Part shown: positions 50,189 to 61,123 of the stretch, piece by piece
How the letters are laid out: each line of letters begins with the position of its first letter
Numbering within the stretch: position 1 is the first letter of the stretch
Assembly (NCBI GenBank): GCA_015075165.1
Contig: JABTUY010000002.1
Span: 744,001 to 808,000 of the forward strand
Direction of reading: 5' to 3'
DNA: 64,000 nucleotides
Origin: Ideonella sp.
Lineage (GTDB): Bacteria; Pseudomonadota; Gammaproteobacteria; Burkholderiales; Burkholderiaceae_C
Notes under the pieces: model-generated
Told to the model about the DNA's origin: nothing
The model's input: the letters and a program-made list of their open reading frames with translations, nothing else
The model's database searches: none
Position numbers and translations under genes: made by a program

Positions 50189-51645
50189 TGACCGCCCGCA
50201 CGCTGTACGACAAGCTCTGGGACGACCACGTCGTCCACACCGAGGGAGACGGCACCGCCGTCCTGTACATCGATCGCCACCTGGTGCACGAGGTGACCAG
50301 CCCGCAGGCCTACGAGGGGCTGCGCCTGGCGGGGCGCAAGGTCTGGCGCACCAGCTCGGTGGTGGCCACCGCCGACCACAACACGCCCACCACCGGCTGG
50401 GCGCGCGGCTACGACGGCATCGCCGATCCGATCAGCAAGCTGCAGGTCACCACGCTCGATGCCAACATCAAGGCGCACGGCGCGGCGGCGTACTTTCCGT
50501 TCCTCGACAAGCGCCAGGGCATCGTGCACGTGATCGGCCCCGAGAACGGCGCCACGCTGCCGGGCATGACGGTGGTCTGCGGCGACTCGCACACCAGCAC
50601 GCACGGCGCGTTCGGCGCGCTGGCGTTCGGCATCGGCACCAGCGAGGTCGAGCACGTGCTGGCCACGCAGACGCTGCTGGCGCGCAAGATGAAGAACCTG
50701 CTGGTGCGGGTGGACGGCACGCTGCCCCGCGGCTGCAGCGCGAAGGACATCGTGCTGGCGATCATCGGCAAGATCGGCACTGCCGGCGGCACCGGCCACA
50801 CCATCGAGTTCGGCGGCGCTGCGATCCGGGCCCTCTCGATGGAAGGCCGCATGACGGTGTGCAACATGGCGATCGAAGCCGGCGCGCGCGCCGGCCTGGT
50901 GGCGGTGGACGACACGACGATCCAGTACGTCAAGGGCCGGCCCTTCGCGCCCGGCCAGGGCGCGAACTGCGGTGCATCGACGAGCGGCGACCTCGAGTGG
51001 GAGCAGGCCGTGGCGGCGTGGCGCACGCTGCGCAGCGACGACGGCGCGCACTTCGACCAGGTGGTCACGCTCGACGCGGCGCAGATCCAGCCGCAAGTGA
51101 CCTGGGGCACGTCACCCGAGATGGTGCTGGGCATCGGAGATCGCGTACCCGATCCCGAGCGCGAGCGCGACGCCACGCGACGCGATGCGATCGAGCGCGC
51201 GCTGGTCTACATGGGGCTGCAGCCGAACAAGCCGCTGGCCGACATCGGCATCGACAAGGTGTTCATCGGCTCGTGCACCAACAGCCGCATCGAAGACCTG
51301 CGCGAGGCCGCGGCGGTGGTGCGCCGCATCGGGCACAAGGTGGCGCCGAACGTGCGGCTGGCGATGGTGGTGCCGGGTTCCGGCCTGGTGAAGGCGCAGG
51401 CCGAGGCCGAGGGCCTGCACGAGGTGTTCAAGGCCGCCGGCTTCGAGTGGCGCGAGCCCGGCTGCTCGATGTGCCTGGCGATGAATGCCGACCGGCTCGA
51501 GCCCGGCGAGCGCTGCGCCTCCACCAGCAACCGCAACTTCGAAGGTCGCCAGGGCGCCGGCGGCCGCACCCACCTGGTGAGCCCGGCGATGGCCGCGGCC
51601 GCCGCGCTGCACGGCCATTTCGTCGACGTGCGGCGCTTTGCCTGA
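50188..51645 (+). CDS. leuC: 3-isopropylmalate dehydratase large subunit
   Basis: A 485-residue aconitase-family protein, [20 protein letters not shown] at the start. The [4Fe-4S] cysteines are in [14 protein letters not shown] and GCSMCLAMN, and the substrate loop in [20 protein letters not shown]. With LeuD it isomerises 2-isopropylmalate to 3-isopropylmalate in leucine synthesis. Coupled to the LysR gene by TGATG. Confidence 0.97.
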   Translation: MTARTLYDKLWDDHVVHTEGDGTAVLYIDRHLVHEVTSPQAYEGLRLAGRKVWRTSSVVATADHNTPTTGWARGYDGIADPISKLQVTTLDANIKAHGAAAYFPFLDKRQGIVHVIGPENGATLPGMTVVCGDSHTSTHGAFGALAFGIGTSEVEHVLATQTLLARKMKNLLVRVDGTLPRGCSAKDIVLAIIGKIGTAGGTGHTIEFGGAAIRALSMEGRMTVCNMAIEAGARAGLVAVDDTTIQYVKGRPFAPGQGANCGASTSGDLEWEQAVAAWRTLRSDDGAHFDQVVTLDAAQIQPQVTWGTSPEMVLGIGDRVPDPERERDATRRDAIERALVYMGLQPNKPLADIGIDKVFIGSCTNSRIEDLREAAAVVRRIGHKVAPNVRLAMVVPGSGLVKAQAEAEGLHEVFKAAGFEWREPGCSMCLAMNADRLEPGERCASTSNRNFEGRQGAGGRTHLVSPAMAAAAALHGHFVDVRRFA

Positions 51646-51663
51646 GGCCGAAGGAGACGCAGC

Positions 51664-52311
51664 ATGCAAGCCTTCACCGTCCACAAGGGTCTGGTCGCGC
51701 CGATGGACCGCGCCAACGTCGACACCGACGCGATCATCCCGAAGCAGTTCCTGAAGTCGATCCACCGCTCGGGCTTCGGCCCCAACCTGTTCGACGCCTG
51801 GCGCTACCTCGACCCGGGCGAGCCGGGGCAGGATCCGACGCAGCGCAAGCCCAACCCCGATTTCGTGCTGAACCAGCCGCGCTACAAAGGTGCGTCGATC
51901 CTGCTGGCACGCGAGAACTTCGGCTGCGGCTCGAGCCGCGAGCATGCGCCGTGGGCGCTCGAGCAGTACGGGTTTCGCGCGCTGATCGCGCCGAGCTTCG
52001 CCGACATCTTCTTCAACAACTGCTTCAAGAACGGCGTGCTGCCGATCCAGCTGCCGGCGCCGCAGGTCGCGACGCTGTTCGACGAGGTGGCCGCCTTCGT
52101 CGGCTACCAGCTGACGATCGATCTGCCGCGCCAGGTGATCGTGCGGCCCGACGGCAGCGAGATCGCGTTCGATGTGCAGCCGTTTCGCAAGTATTGTCTC
52201 GTCAACGGCTTCGACGATATCGGCCTCACCTTGCGCCACGCCGACAAGATCCGCGCCTTCGAGGCCGAGCGGCTGGCGCGCCAGCCGTGGCTGGCCAACC
52301 GCCCCGCCTGA
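51664..52311 (+). CDS. leuD: 3-isopropylmalate dehydratase small subunit
   Basis: A 215-residue swivel-domain protein with [20 protein letters not shown] near the start and the conserved [16 protein letters not shown] motif. It partners LeuC. AAGGAGA precedes the ATG 18 bases after leuC. Confidence 0.97.
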   Translation: MQAFTVHKGLVAPMDRANVDTDAIIPKQFLKSIHRSGFGPNLFDAWRYLDPGEPGQDPTQRKPNPDFVLNQPRYKGASILLARENFGCGSSREHAPWALEQYGFRALIAPSFADIFFNNCFKNGVLPIQLPAPQVATLFDEVAAFVGYQLTIDLPRQVIVRPDGSEIAFDVQPFRKYCLVNGFDDIGLTLRHADKIRAFEAERLARQPWLANRPA

Positions 52312-52340
52312 GCACTGTTGCCACGCATTTCACACACACC

Positions 52341-53447
52341 ATGAAGATCGCAGTTCTGCCGGGTGACGGCATCGGCCCCGAAATCATCGTGCAGGCGGTG
52401 CGCGTGCTGCGCGCGCTGGAGTTGAAGTGCGAGATCGAAGAGGCGCCCGTCGGCGGCGCCGCGTACGAAGCGCACGGCCACCCGCTGCCCGAGGCCACGC
52501 TCAACCTGGCCAAGGCCGCCGACGCGGTGCTGTTCGGCGCCGTGGGCGACTGGAAGTACGACCAACTCGAGCGTCAATTCCGGCCCGAGCAGGCGATCCT
52601 CGGCCTGCGCAAACACCTGGGGCTGTTCGCCAACTTCCGGCCGGCCATCTGCTACGAACAGCTCACGCACGCGTCGAGCCTGAAGCCCGAACTGGTGGCG
52701 GGGCTCGACATCCTGATCATCCGCGAGCTCACCGGCGACATCTACTTCGGCCAGCCGCGCGGCCGCCGCCAGGCGGTGGATGGGCACTTCCCGGGCACCG
52801 AGGAGGCGTTCGACACCATGCGCTACAGCCGGCCCGAGATCGAGCGCATCGCCCGCGTGGCGTTCGAGGCCGCGCGGGTCCGCAAGCAAGCCGGTGGCCG
52901 CGGCAAGGTGACCAGCGTCGATAAGGCCAACGTGCTCGAGACCTTCCAGTTCTGGAAAGACGTGGTCACCGACGTGCACAAGGCCTACTCCGATGTGCAG
53001 CTGGAGCACCTGTATGTCGACAACGCCGCGATGCAGCTGGTGCGCGCACCCAAGAGCTTCGACGTGATCGTCACCGGCAACATGTTCGGCGACATCCTGT
53101 CCGACGAGGCCGCGATGCTCACCGGCTCGATCGGCATGCTGCCGTCGGCATCGCTCGATTCGCGCCAAAAAGGCCTCTACGAACCCAGCCACGGCAGTGC
53201 GCCGGACATCGCCGGCAAGAACGTCGCCAATCCGCTGGCTACAATCCTGTCCATGGCCATGATGCTGCGCTTCACGCTCGACCAGCCCGAGTCGGCCGAC
53301 CGGGTGGAAGCCGCCGTGCGTCACGTGCTGCAGCAGGGCCTGCGCACGGCCGACATCTGGTCGGCGGGCACGCACAAGGTGGGCACGCGCGAGATGGGCG
53401 ATGCCGTCGTCGCGGCCATCACGAAAACCATCACCAAGAAGAGCTAG
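52341..53447 (+). CDS. leuB: 3-isopropylmalate dehydrogenase
   Basis: A 368-residue NAD-dependent decarboxylating dehydrogenase. It begins [15 protein letters not shown], and has the substrate-binding [14 protein letters not shown], the metal site segment [20 protein letters not shown] and the adenine-binding [15 protein letters not shown]. It forms 2-oxoisocaproate in leucine synthesis. Starts 29 bases after leuD. Confidence 0.97.
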   Translation: MKIAVLPGDGIGPEIIVQAVRVLRALELKCEIEEAPVGGAAYEAHGHPLPEATLNLAKAADAVLFGAVGDWKYDQLERQFRPEQAILGLRKHLGLFANFRPAICYEQLTHASSLKPELVAGLDILIIRELTGDIYFGQPRGRRQAVDGHFPGTEEAFDTMRYSRPEIERIARVAFEAARVRKQAGGRGKVTSVDKANVLETFQFWKDVVTDVHKAYSDVQLEHLYVDNAAMQLVRAPKSFDVIVTGNMFGDILSDEAAMLTGSIGMLPSASLDSRQKGLYEPSHGSAPDIAGKNVANPLATILSMAMMLRFTLDQPESADRVEAAVRHVLQQGLRTADIWSAGTHKVGTREMGDAVVAAITKTITKKS

Positions 53448-53531
53448 CAGCTCCCGGTTCGTCTCGCCCGCAACTCCTGCAACCGGCGAACGGGCCGGGC
53501 AGCAGGAATCCACGGTAACGAAAGGGCGAAC

Positions 53532-54686
53532 ATGGCATTGGTAGGAATCGTCGGTTGGCGCGGCATGGTCGGCTCCGTGCTGATGCAGCGCATGCAGGCC
53601 GAGAACGACTTCGCGTTGTTCGAGCCGCTGTTCTTCTCCACCAGCAACGCCGGCGGCGCGGCGCCGGCGCAGGCGCGCAACGAGACCAAGCTGGTCGACG
53701 CGCACGATCTGAAGGCGCTGGCGCGCTGCGACATCGTGCTCACCGCACAGGGCGGCGACTACACCCACGCGGTGTTCCCGCAGCTGCGCGCGGCCGGCTG
53801 GAAGGGTCACTGGATCGACGCCGCCTCGGCACTGCGGATGCAGGACGACGCCGTCATCATCCTCGACCCGGTGAACCTGCCGGTGATCAAGAACGCGCTG
53901 GCGCGCGGCGGGCGCAACTGGATCGGCGGCAACTGCACGGTCAGCTGCATGCTGATGGGCGTGGGCGCGCTGTTCAAGGCCGGCCTGGTCGAGTGGATGA
54001 GCACGATGACCTATCAGGCCGCCTCGGGCGGCGGCGCGCAGCACATGCGCGAGATGCTGGTGCAGTACGGTGCGCTCAACGCGGCGGTCAAGCCGCTGCT
54101 CGACGACCCGGCCAGCGCGATCCTCGAGATCGACCGCCGCGTGCTCGCGCGCCAGCAGGCGATGGGCGGCGCCGAAGTGGCGCACTTCGGCGTGCCGCTC
54201 GGCGGCTCGCTGATCCCGTGGATCGACAAGGACCTGGGCGAGGGCCGCGCGCAGACCGACGCGCTGTGGGGCGTCAGCCGCGAAGAGTGGAAGGGCATGG
54301 CCGAGACGAACAAGATCCTCGGCCGCGGCGAGGGCTTCGGCTCGGCACCGGTGCCGGTCGACGGCCTGTGCGTGCGGGTCGGCTCGATGCGCTGCCACAG
54401 CCAGGCGCTGCACTTCAAGCTGACGCGCGACGTGCCGCTGGCCGACATCGAGGCGATGATCGCGGCCGACAACGAGTGGGTGCGCGTGGTGCCCAACCAC
54501 AAGGACGAGACGCTGCGCGAGCTGACGCCGGTGGCCGTCACCGGCACACTGGGTATCCCGGTCGGGCGCATCCGCAAGCTGGCGATGGGGCCGCAGCACC
54601 TGGCCGCGTTCACCATCGGCGATCAACTGCTGTGGGGCGCGGCCGAGCCGCTTCGTAGAATGCTCAGGCTGCTGCTCGAGGCCTGA
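53532..54686 (+). CDS. asd: Aspartate-semialdehyde dehydrogenase
   Basis: A 384-residue enzyme with the NADP motif [18 protein letters not shown], the active-site Cys in [12 protein letters not shown], and a substrate-binding [20 protein letters not shown] region that provides the acid/base His. It makes aspartate semialdehyde for lysine, threonine, methionine and diaminopimelate. Common neighbour of leuB and fimV in Burkholderiales. Confidence 0.97.
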   Translation: MALVGIVGWRGMVGSVLMQRMQAENDFALFEPLFFSTSNAGGAAPAQARNETKLVDAHDLKALARCDIVLTAQGGDYTHAVFPQLRAAGWKGHWIDAASALRMQDDAVIILDPVNLPVIKNALARGGRNWIGGNCTVSCMLMGVGALFKAGLVEWMSTMTYQAASGGGAQHMREMLVQYGALNAAVKPLLDDPASAILEIDRRVLARQQAMGGAEVAHFGVPLGGSLIPWIDKDLGEGRAQTDALWGVSREEWKGMAETNKILGRGEGFGSAPVPVDGLCVRVGSMRCHSQALHFKLTRDVPLADIEAMIAADNEWVRVVPNHKDETLRELTPVAVTGTLGIPVGRIRKLAMGPQHLAAFTIGDQLLWGAAEPLRRMLRLLLEA

Positions 54687-54802
54687 GGCGGTCTTCCGGC
54701 CCTCCTGCAGCGGGCTGACGGATGACGTTGTGGGTCGGCAACAAATCACCAAGCGATCGGTTTCGGAGGAGATTTGGCACAAACGTCAGCTTTTGCATGA
54801 GC

Positions 54803-54831
54803 TTGTCAGCCTATATGCTTGATGTTATTGT
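54803..54831 (+). promoter_or_regulatory. Sigma-70-like promoter for fimV
   Basis: TTGTCA (54803-54808), a 17-base spacer and TATTGT (54826-54831) lie about 105 bases upstream of the fimV start, in a locally AT-rich part of the 250-base asd-fimV gap. No other gene or repeat is seen in that gap. Confidence 0.5.
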
Positions 54832-54936
54832 GGTTTCGACGGGTTACCCGTATTCGATAGGCAGCGGTTGGAGCTGCACGATCGGCGAACACCGGCGCGC
54901 CGCTCACACGCGCGCCGGTTGCACTTGGGAGACGCC

Positions 54937-57444
54937 TTGAAATACCGCTCTGCACACGTTGCACGCGCTGCGCTCACGACCGTCGCGATGGCCGCGATGC
55001 TGGTTGCGTCGGGCAGCACCTGGGCCCTCGGACTTGGGCGGCTGAACGTTCAATCGGCACTCGGCGAGGCGCTGCGCGCCGAGATCGACATCACCAACCT
55101 GACGCCCGAAGAAGATTCCACACTGAAGGTGCGCGTCGCGCCGCCCGATTCCTATCGAGCGGCTGGCGTCGAATACAACTCGGTGCTGCAGTCGGCGCAG
55201 GTGTCGATCGCACGCCGTGCCGATGGCCGGGCCTACCTGCGGCTGCAGAGCGACCGTGCGGTGCAGGAGCCGTTCGTCGATGTGATCCTCGAACTCACGT
55301 GGGCGTCCGGCCGCCTGGTGCGCGAATACACGCTGCTGCTCGATCCGCCGCAGTCGCGCGTGGCGCCCCCGGCGATGGCGGCGGCGCCGGTGTCGCCATC
55401 AATCTCGGCCACACCGCAACCGGCCACGTCGATGCCGGCCCCCACGCCGCCGGCCGTGGCTGCGGCGCCGATCGCACCGCAAGCCGCGGCGCCCGCGCCG
55501 CGGCCGGCACCGCGGCCGGCCGCGCCGTCGACCGCGCGCAGCCAGGCTGCCTCGCAAGGCCCGACCGCGGCCGGCGAATACAAGGTGCGCGAGGGCGACA
55601 CGCTGTATCGCATCGCCAAGAGCAATCAGCGTCAGGGCGTGTCGCTCGACCAGATGCTGGTGGCGCTGTTCCGCAGCAACTCGGACGCCTTCATCGGCGA
55701 CAACATGAACCGGCTCAAGGCCGGTGCCGTGCTGTCGGTGCCGTCGTCCGACGACGCGAAGGCCATCACCGCCGCCGACGCGCGCGAGGTGATCCGCGCG
55801 CAGAGCGCCGACTTCAGTGCCTACCGCCGCCGCCTGGCCGGCAACGTGCCGACCACCAAGGCCGACGAAGGCCGGCAGGCCAAAGGCAAGGTGCAGGCAT
55901 CGGTCGACGAAACCAAGGCCGCTGCCGCTCCGACGCCAGACAAGCTCACGCTGTCGCAAGGCGCGGTCAAGCCGACCAGCCCTGAGGCCAAGGCCTCGAA
56001 GGATGCCGAGAAGAAGGATGCCGCGACGCGCGTGGCCGAGCTGACGCGCAACGTCGAGGAGTTGAAGAAGCTGCAGGAGGGCGGCAAGGCCGCCGCGCCG
56101 GCGGGCACACCGACCGCGCCGCCGGCTGCCGAAGCCAAGCCCGCGCCGGCCGCACCCGTCGCGCCGCCGACGCCGGCACAGACACCTGCTGCGCCCGCGC
56201 CGACTCCCGCACCGGTCGCGCAAGCACCTGCCACCGAGCCGCCGAAGACCGCCGAGCCCGCGACGCCGGCCGTGCCGGTGCCGCCGGTGGCCAGTGTGCC
56301 GGCGGCGCCGCCCGCCGTGGCGACGCCCACGCCACCGCAGGCCGAGGAGCCCGGCCTGCTCGCGTCGCTGATGGATCATCCGCTGGCGATCCCGGGTGGC
56401 ATCGGCCTCGTCGTGCTGCTCGCTGGCTTGGGCCTGTATCGCATGCGTGGCCGTTTCCGCAAGGACAACGGCGAGACCTCGTTCCTCGAAAGCCGGCTGC
56501 AACCCGATTCGTTCTTCGGCGCCAGCGGCGGCCAGCGCGTCGATACGCGCGATGCTGGCGCCAGCGGGGCCTCGTCGTCGATGAGCTACTCGCTGAGCCA
56601 GCTCGATGCGATCGGCGATGTCGATCCTGTGGCCGAGGCCGACGTCTACCTCGCCTACGGGCGCGACCTGCAGGCCGAAGAGATCCTGAAGGAAGCCATG
56701 CGCGGCAATCCAGATCGGCTGGCCATCCGCACCAAGCTGCTCGAGGTCTACGCCAAGCGCCGCGACACCAAGGGTTTCGAACTGCTGGCGACGCAGCTGT
56801 ATGCGCTGACCAAGGGCGAAGGAGACGATTGGGCCAAGGCGCAGGATCTCGGCCGCCAGATCGACCCCGAGAACCCGCTGTACCAGCCCGGCGGTGCGCC
56901 GGCGGCCACCGTGGTGGGCGATGGCGGCCGTGTCATCGAGCCGCTCGGTGCGAGCACGATGCCGCAATCGATCATGCCGCACACCTCGGGCTTCGCGACC
57001 AGCTCGGGCGTCGACACGCTGTCGCCCGAGACACGCGGTGGCCAGACGATCCCGCCGGACCTCGATCTCGACCTCGATCTCGGCACCAACGCGCAACCAG
57101 CCACGCTAGCAGCGGCGCCCGCTGCGGCGCCTGTCGCCAGCCTGGAGATGGGTTCGATCTCGCTCGACCTCGGCGCACCGAGTGGTGCCGCGCCGCTATC
57201 GTCGTCGAGTGGCCCAGAGAGCAAGCCGGCGCTCGATTTCGGCGACTTCACGTTGCCGGCACAGCCGTCGAGTCTGGGCGCACTCGACGAGAACGACCCG
57301 CTGGCGCGCAAGCTCGAGCTGGCCGAGGAGTTCCGCCAGATCGGCGACATGGAGGGCGCGCGCGACCTGCTCGAGGAAGTGGTGGCCAAGGCCGGCGGTG
57401 CGCTGAAGACCAAGGCCCAGAGCATGCTCGACGGCCTTGCGTGA
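54937..57444 (+). CDS. fimV: FimV/HubP-family polar protein
   Basis: A protein of 835 residues from a TTG start. Signal peptide (ALTTVAMAAMLVASGSTWA), the FimV N-terminal domain (LGLGRLNVQSALGEALRAEI), a LysM peptidoglycan-binding domain (about 210-270, YKVREGDTLYRIA), a long Ala/Pro-rich linker with a coiled-coil stretch (VAELTRNVEELKKLQ), one membrane helix (IPGGIGLVVLLAGLGLYRM, about 487-505), and a cytoplasmic part with TPR-like repeats and the C-terminal FimV motif. FimV organises the cell pole, type IV pili and flagellar placement. TTG 54937 is chosen because GGGAGA lies just upstream and no ATG fits the signal peptide. Confidence 0.9.
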   Translation: MKYRSAHVARAALTTVAMAAMLVASGSTWALGLGRLNVQSALGEALRAEIDITNLTPEEDSTLKVRVAPPDSYRAAGVEYNSVLQSAQVSIARRADGRAYLRLQSDRAVQEPFVDVILELTWASGRLVREYTLLLDPPQSRVAPPAMAAAPVSPSISATPQPATSMPAPTPPAVAAAPIAPQAAAPAPRPAPRPAAPSTARSQAASQGPTAAGEYKVREGDTLYRIAKSNQRQGVSLDQMLVALFRSNSDAFIGDNMNRLKAGAVLSVPSSDDAKAITAADAREVIRAQSADFSAYRRRLAGNVPTTKADEGRQAKGKVQASVDETKAAAAPTPDKLTLSQGAVKPTSPEAKASKDAEKKDAATRVAELTRNVEELKKLQEGGKAAAPAGTPTAPPAAEAKPAPAAPVAPPTPAQTPAAPAPTPAPVAQAPATEPPKTAEPATPAVPVPPVASVPAAPPAVATPTPPQAEEPGLLASLMDHPLAIPGGIGLVVLLAGLGLYRMRGRFRKDNGETSFLESRLQPDSFFGASGGQRVDTRDAGASGASSSMSYSLSQLDAIGDVDPVAEADVYLAYGRDLQAEEILKEAMRGNPDRLAIRTKLLEVYAKRRDTKGFELLATQLYALTKGEGDDWAKAQDLGRQIDPENPLYQPGGAPAATVVGDGGRVIEPLGASTMPQSIMPHTSGFATSSGVDTLSPETRGGQTIPPDLDLDLDLGTNAQPATLAAAPAAAPVASLEMGSISLDLGAPSGAAPLSSSSGPESKPALDFGDFTLPAQPSSLGALDENDPLARKLELAEEFRQIGDMEGARDLLEEVVAKAGGALKTKAQSMLDGLA

Positions 57445-57449
57445 TGGGC

Positions 57450-57537
57450 TCCCCCCCGATGCGGCCTGACGGCCGCCTCCCCCTCTAGGGGGCGCCACCG
57501 GCGGACCGGCAGAGCCGGATCCGCGGTGTCCGCTTGG
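57450..57537 (+). repeat. Structured intergenic repeat, copy 4 (fimV-truA)
   Basis: Begins 5 bases after the fimV stop. First hairpin GCGGCC-TGAC-GGCCGC (57461-57476), CCCCCTCTAGGGGG (57479-57492), and the cleanest core hairpin GCGGACCGGC-AGA-GCCGGATCCGC (57501-57524, one bulged A), ending CGCTTGG, 8 bases before the truA ATG. No third hairpin. The element takes up nearly the whole fimV-truA gap, so truA has no ribosome site outside it. Confidence 0.85.
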
Positions 57538-57545
57538 ATGGTGCC

Positions 57546-58349
57546 ATGACGCCGCCCCTGGTTGGCGGCCGGTGGGCGATCGGCGTCAGCTACCGCGGCA
57601 GCGCGTACCACGGCTGGCAAAGCCAGCCCGACGGCGCGACGGTGCAGGACGTGGTCGAGCGTGCGTTGTCGCGCTTCGCCGATGCACCGATCACCACCGT
57701 CTGCGCCGGCCGCACCGATGCGGGCGTGCACGCGCTGAACCAGGTGCTGCACTTCGATGCGCCGGTGGCGCGCGAGGCGTTCTCCTGGGTGCGCGGCAGC
57801 AACCGCTATCTGCCGCCTGACGTCGCGATCCAGTGGGCACGGCCGGTCGGCGCCGATTTCCACGCGCGCAACCGCGCGCTCGGCCGGCGCTACCGCTACG
57901 TGCTGCTGCACGCGCCGGTGCGGCCGTCGCTCGAGGCCGGACTGGTCGGCTGGGTGTTCGATGCGCTCGATCTCGACGCCATGCGTGCGGCGGCGGCGCC
58001 GCTGATCGGTGAGCACGACTTCAGCTCGTTCCGCTCCAGCGAATGCCAGGCCAAGAGCCCGGTGAAGACACTGCGCGCGATCGCGATCCGGCCGCACGGC
58101 GCCTACTGGGTGTTCGATTTCGATGCCAGCGCATTCCTGCACCACATGGTGCGCAACCTGATGGGCTGCCTGCTCGCGGTGGGCACCGGCCGCAGGCCGC
58201 CGCATTGGCTGGCCGAGGTGCTGGCCGCCTGCGACCGCGTCGCGGCCGCACCGACGTTCGCGCCCGACGGGCTGTACTTCGTCGGCCCGTACTACGATGC
58301 GGCCCTCGGCCTGCCCGAGCGCACGAGTGCGTTCGACTGGCTGCCTTGA
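57546..58349 (+). CDS. truA: tRNA pseudouridine(38-40) synthase TruA
   Basis: A 267-residue pseudouridine synthase with the catalytic Asp in CAGRTDAGVHAL and the family motifs YRGSAYHGWQ and ASAFLHHMVRNLMGCLLAVG. It modifies uridines 38-40 in tRNA anticodon stems. I use ATG 57546; an in-frame TTG at 57534 lies within the end of repeat copy 4. No Shine-Dalgarno sequence is visible outside the repeat. Confidence 0.95.
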   Translation: MTPPLVGGRWAIGVSYRGSAYHGWQSQPDGATVQDVVERALSRFADAPITTVCAGRTDAGVHALNQVLHFDAPVAREAFSWVRGSNRYLPPDVAIQWARPVGADFHARNRALGRRYRYVLLHAPVRPSLEAGLVGWVFDALDLDAMRAAAAPLIGEHDFSSFRSSECQAKSPVKTLRAIAIRPHGAYWVFDFDASAFLHHMVRNLMGCLLAVGTGRRPPHWLAEVLAACDRVAAAPTFAPDGLYFVGPYYDAALGLPERTSAFDWLP

Positions 58350-58377
58350 TTCCACACACCGCAACACCGGCCTGTCG

Positions 58378-59025
58378 TTGCAGCAACGTACCCGCATCAA
58401 GATCTGCGGCCTCACGCGCGAGGCCGATGTGGCCGCGGCGGTCCATGCCGGCGCCGACGCGGTGGGTTTCGTGCTCTACGCGCGCAGCCCGCGGCATGTG
58501 AGCGTGCAGCGCGCGGCCGCACTGGCGCGGCTGCTGCCGCCGTTCGTGACGCCGGTGTGCCTGTTCGTCAATGCGAAGGCCGATGCCATCGCGCGCGCGG
58601 TCGAGGCGCTGCCCCACGCGCTGCTGCAGTTCCACGGCGACGAAACGCCGGCGCGGTGCGAGGCGGCGCGGCGGCCCTACGTGCGCGCCGCGCGGATGCA
58701 CGAGGGCCTTGCGCTGCTAGACTTCGCGCACGCCTACGCCAGCGCCTCGGCGCTGCTGCTGGACGCGGATGTCCAGGGCTTCGGCGGCGGCGGAAAGGCT
58801 TTCGATTGGTCACTCATTCCACCAAACGTGCCCCTTCCGGTCGTTTTGTCTGGTGGGTTGAATCCTGCAAACGTGATCGATGGGGTGATGCGCGTCCGGC
58901 CTGCGGCCGTTGACGTGAGCTCCGGCGTCGAAGCGAGCCCGGGCGTCAAGGACGCCGCGCTGATCCGCCGGTTCTGCGAGGCGGTGCGCGAAGCCGATGC
59001 GCGCATCGCCGACGCCATCCAGTAA
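58378..59025 (+). CDS. trpF: Phosphoribosylanthranilate isomerase
   Basis: A TIM-barrel enzyme of 215 residues from TTG 58378. Catalytic Cys in [12 protein letters not shown], catalytic Asp in [19 protein letters not shown], and the phosphate-binding [12 protein letters not shown] and [15 protein letters not shown] are all present. Third step of the anthranilate branch of tryptophan synthesis. There is no in-frame ATG before the conserved start; TTG 58378 or CTG 58372 are the only options. Starts 28 bases after truA. Confidence 0.93.
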   Translation: MQQRTRIKICGLTREADVAAAVHAGADAVGFVLYARSPRHVSVQRAAALARLLPPFVTPVCLFVNAKADAIARAVEALPHALLQFHGDETPARCEAARRPYVRAARMHEGLALLDFAHAYASASALLLDADVQGFGGGGKAFDWSLIPPNVPLPVVLSGGLNPANVIDGVMRVRPAAVDVSSGVEASPGVKDAALIRRFCEAVREADARIADAIQ

Positions 59026-59044
59026 CCCCATTTCGATCACCACC

Positions 59045-60289
59045 ATGAAGCCTTACACCCAGCCCGACGCGCGCGGGCACTTCGGGCCATACGGCGGCAG
59101 CTTTGTCGCCGAGACCCTGGTCCACGCACTCGACGAACTGAAGAGCGCCTATGCGCACTACCAGCGCGATGGAGCGTTCGTTGCCGAGTTCCGCGACGAG
59201 CTCGAGCATTTCGTCGGCCGGCCGAGCCCGATCTACCACGCCGCGCGGCTGAGCCGCGAGTTGGGCGGCGCGCAGATCCACCTGAAGCGCGAGGATCTCA
59301 ACCACACCGGCGCGCACAAGATCAACAACACCGTCGGCCAGGCGCTGCTGGCGCGGCGCATGGGCAAGCCGCGTGTGATCGCCGAGACCGGCGCGGGCCA
59401 GCACGGTGTGGCCACCGCCACCGTCTGCGCGCGCTATGGGCTCGAGTGCGTGGTCTACATGGGCAGTCACGACATGGCGCGCCAATCGCCCAACGTCTAC
59501 CGCATGCACCTGCTGGGCGCCACCGTGGTGCCGGTCGAGAGCGGCTCCAAGACGCTGAAGGATGCGCTCAACGAAGCGCTGCGCGACTGGGTGACGAACG
59601 TGGAGAACACGTTCTACATCATCGGCACCGTGGCCGGCCCGCATCCGTACCCCACGATGGTGCGCGACTTCCAACGCGTGATCGGCGACGAGTGCATCGA
59701 GCAGATGCAACGGCAGATCGGCCGCCAGCCCGATGCGGTGATCGCCTGCGTCGGCGGCGGCAGCAACGCGATGGGCCTGTTCTACCCGTACATCGAGCAC
59801 GAGGGCGTGCGGCTCGTCGGCGTCGAGGCGGCGGGGCACGGCCTGCAAAGCGGCAGGCACGCGGCGAGCCTGTGCGCCGGCTCGCCGGGCGTGCTGCACG
59901 GCAACCGCACCTACCTGCTGCAGGACGACAACGGGCAAATCCTCGAGACGCACTCGATCTCGGCCGGCCTCGACTACCCCGGTGTCGGCCCCGAGCACGC
60001 GTACCTGAAAGACATCGGTCGCGCCGAATACGTCGGCATCACCGACGACGAAGCGCTGGCGGCGTTCCACCGGCTGTGCCGCGTCGAAGGCATCATCCCG
60101 GCGCTTGAATCGAGCCATGCGGTGGCGCACGCGATCAAGCTCGCCGCGACGATGCAGCCCGAGCAGCACCTGCTGGTGTGCCTGTCGGGCCGCGGCGACA
60201 AGGACATCGGCACCGTGGCCGACCTGTCGGGCGCCGAGTTCTTCTGCCGGCCGTCGTGCCGCGGGCAGGCGGTGAAGGGGGACCGGTGA
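59045..60289 (+). CDS. trpB: Tryptophan synthase beta subunit
   Basis: A 414-residue PLP enzyme. PLP Lys in [17 protein letters not shown], phosphate loop [12 protein letters not shown], and the beta-subunit motif [12 protein letters not shown] are intact. It condenses indole with serine. Overlaps trpA by one base (TGATG). Confidence 0.98.
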   Translation: MKPYTQPDARGHFGPYGGSFVAETLVHALDELKSAYAHYQRDGAFVAEFRDELEHFVGRPSPIYHAARLSRELGGAQIHLKREDLNHTGAHKINNTVGQALLARRMGKPRVIAETGAGQHGVATATVCARYGLECVVYMGSHDMARQSPNVYRMHLLGATVVPVESGSKTLKDALNEALRDWVTNVENTFYIIGTVAGPHPYPTMVRDFQRVIGDECIEQMQRQIGRQPDAVIACVGGGSNAMGLFYPYIEHEGVRLVGVEAAGHGLQSGRHAASLCAGSPGVLHGNRTYLLQDDNGQILETHSISAGLDYPGVGPEHAYLKDIGRAEYVGITDDEALAAFHRLCRVEGIIPALESSHAVAHAIKLAATMQPEQHLLVCLSGRGDKDIGTVADLSGAEFFCRPSCRGQAVKGDR

Positions 60290-61104
60290 TGAGCCGCATT
60301 GCGACGACACTGCAAGCCCTGCAACGCAGCGGCCGCAAGGCCTTGATCCCGTACGTGACCGCCGGCGATCCGTTCGCCGACGCCACGCCCGAGATCCTGC
60401 ACGGCCTGGTCGACGGCGGCGCCGACCTGATCGAGCTCGGCGTGCCGTTTTCCGACCCGATGGCCGATGGCCCGGTGATCCAGCGCGCGTCGGAGCGCGC
60501 GCTGGCGCGCGGCATCGGCATGGCCGAGGTGCTCGACATGGTGCGCGCGTTCCGCCGCCGCGATGCCAACACGCCGCTCGTGCTGATGGGCTATGCCAAC
60601 CCGATCGAGCGCTTCGACCAGCGCCGCGGCGCGGGCGCGTTCGCGCGCGAGGCGGCCGCTGCCGGCGTCGACGGCGTGCTGGTGGTCGACTACCCGCCGG
60701 AGGAGTGCGAGGCGTTTGCGGCCGGCCTGAAGGCGGCCGGGCTCGACCCGATCTTCCTGCTCGCGCCGACCTCGACCGAGGCCCGCATCCGTGACGTCGC
60801 CCGCCTGGCCAGCGGCTACGTCTACTACGTGTCGCTCAAAGGCGTCACCGGCGCGGGGCATCTCGACGTGTCGTCGGTGGCCGAGGCGGTGCCGCGCATC
60901 AAGGCGCATGTGAGGGTGCCGGTCGGCGTCGGTTTCGGCATCCGTGATGCGGCCAGCGCGCAGGCCGTGGCCCGCGTCGCCGATGCGGTGGTGATCGGTG
61001 CGCGGCTGGTGCAGGTCCTGGAGGCCGAACCGCGCGACAATGCGGCTGCCGCCGGCCGGCGCTTCATGGCCGGGATCCGCGCCGCGCTCGACGCGCCGGC
61101 CTGA
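60289..61104 (+). CDS. trpA: Tryptophan synthase alpha subunit
   Basis: A 271-residue TIM-barrel protein with the catalytic Glu in [18 protein letters not shown] and Asp in [10 protein letters not shown], and the phosphate-binding [14 protein letters not shown]. It cleaves indole-3-glycerol phosphate and channels indole to TrpB. Coupled to trpB. Confidence 0.97.
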   Translation: MSRIATTLQALQRSGRKALIPYVTAGDPFADATPEILHGLVDGGADLIELGVPFSDPMADGPVIQRASERALARGIGMAEVLDMVRAFRRRDANTPLVLMGYANPIERFDQRRGAGAFAREAAAAGVDGVLVVDYPPEECEAFAAGLKAAGLDPIFLLAPTSTEARIRDVARLASGYVYYVSLKGVTGAGHLDVSSVAEAVPRIKAHVRVPVGVGFGIRDAASAQAVARVADAVVIGARLVQVLEAEPRDNAAAAGRRFMAGIRAALDAPA

Positions 61105-61123
61105 CTGAGCGAGGAATCCGCAG

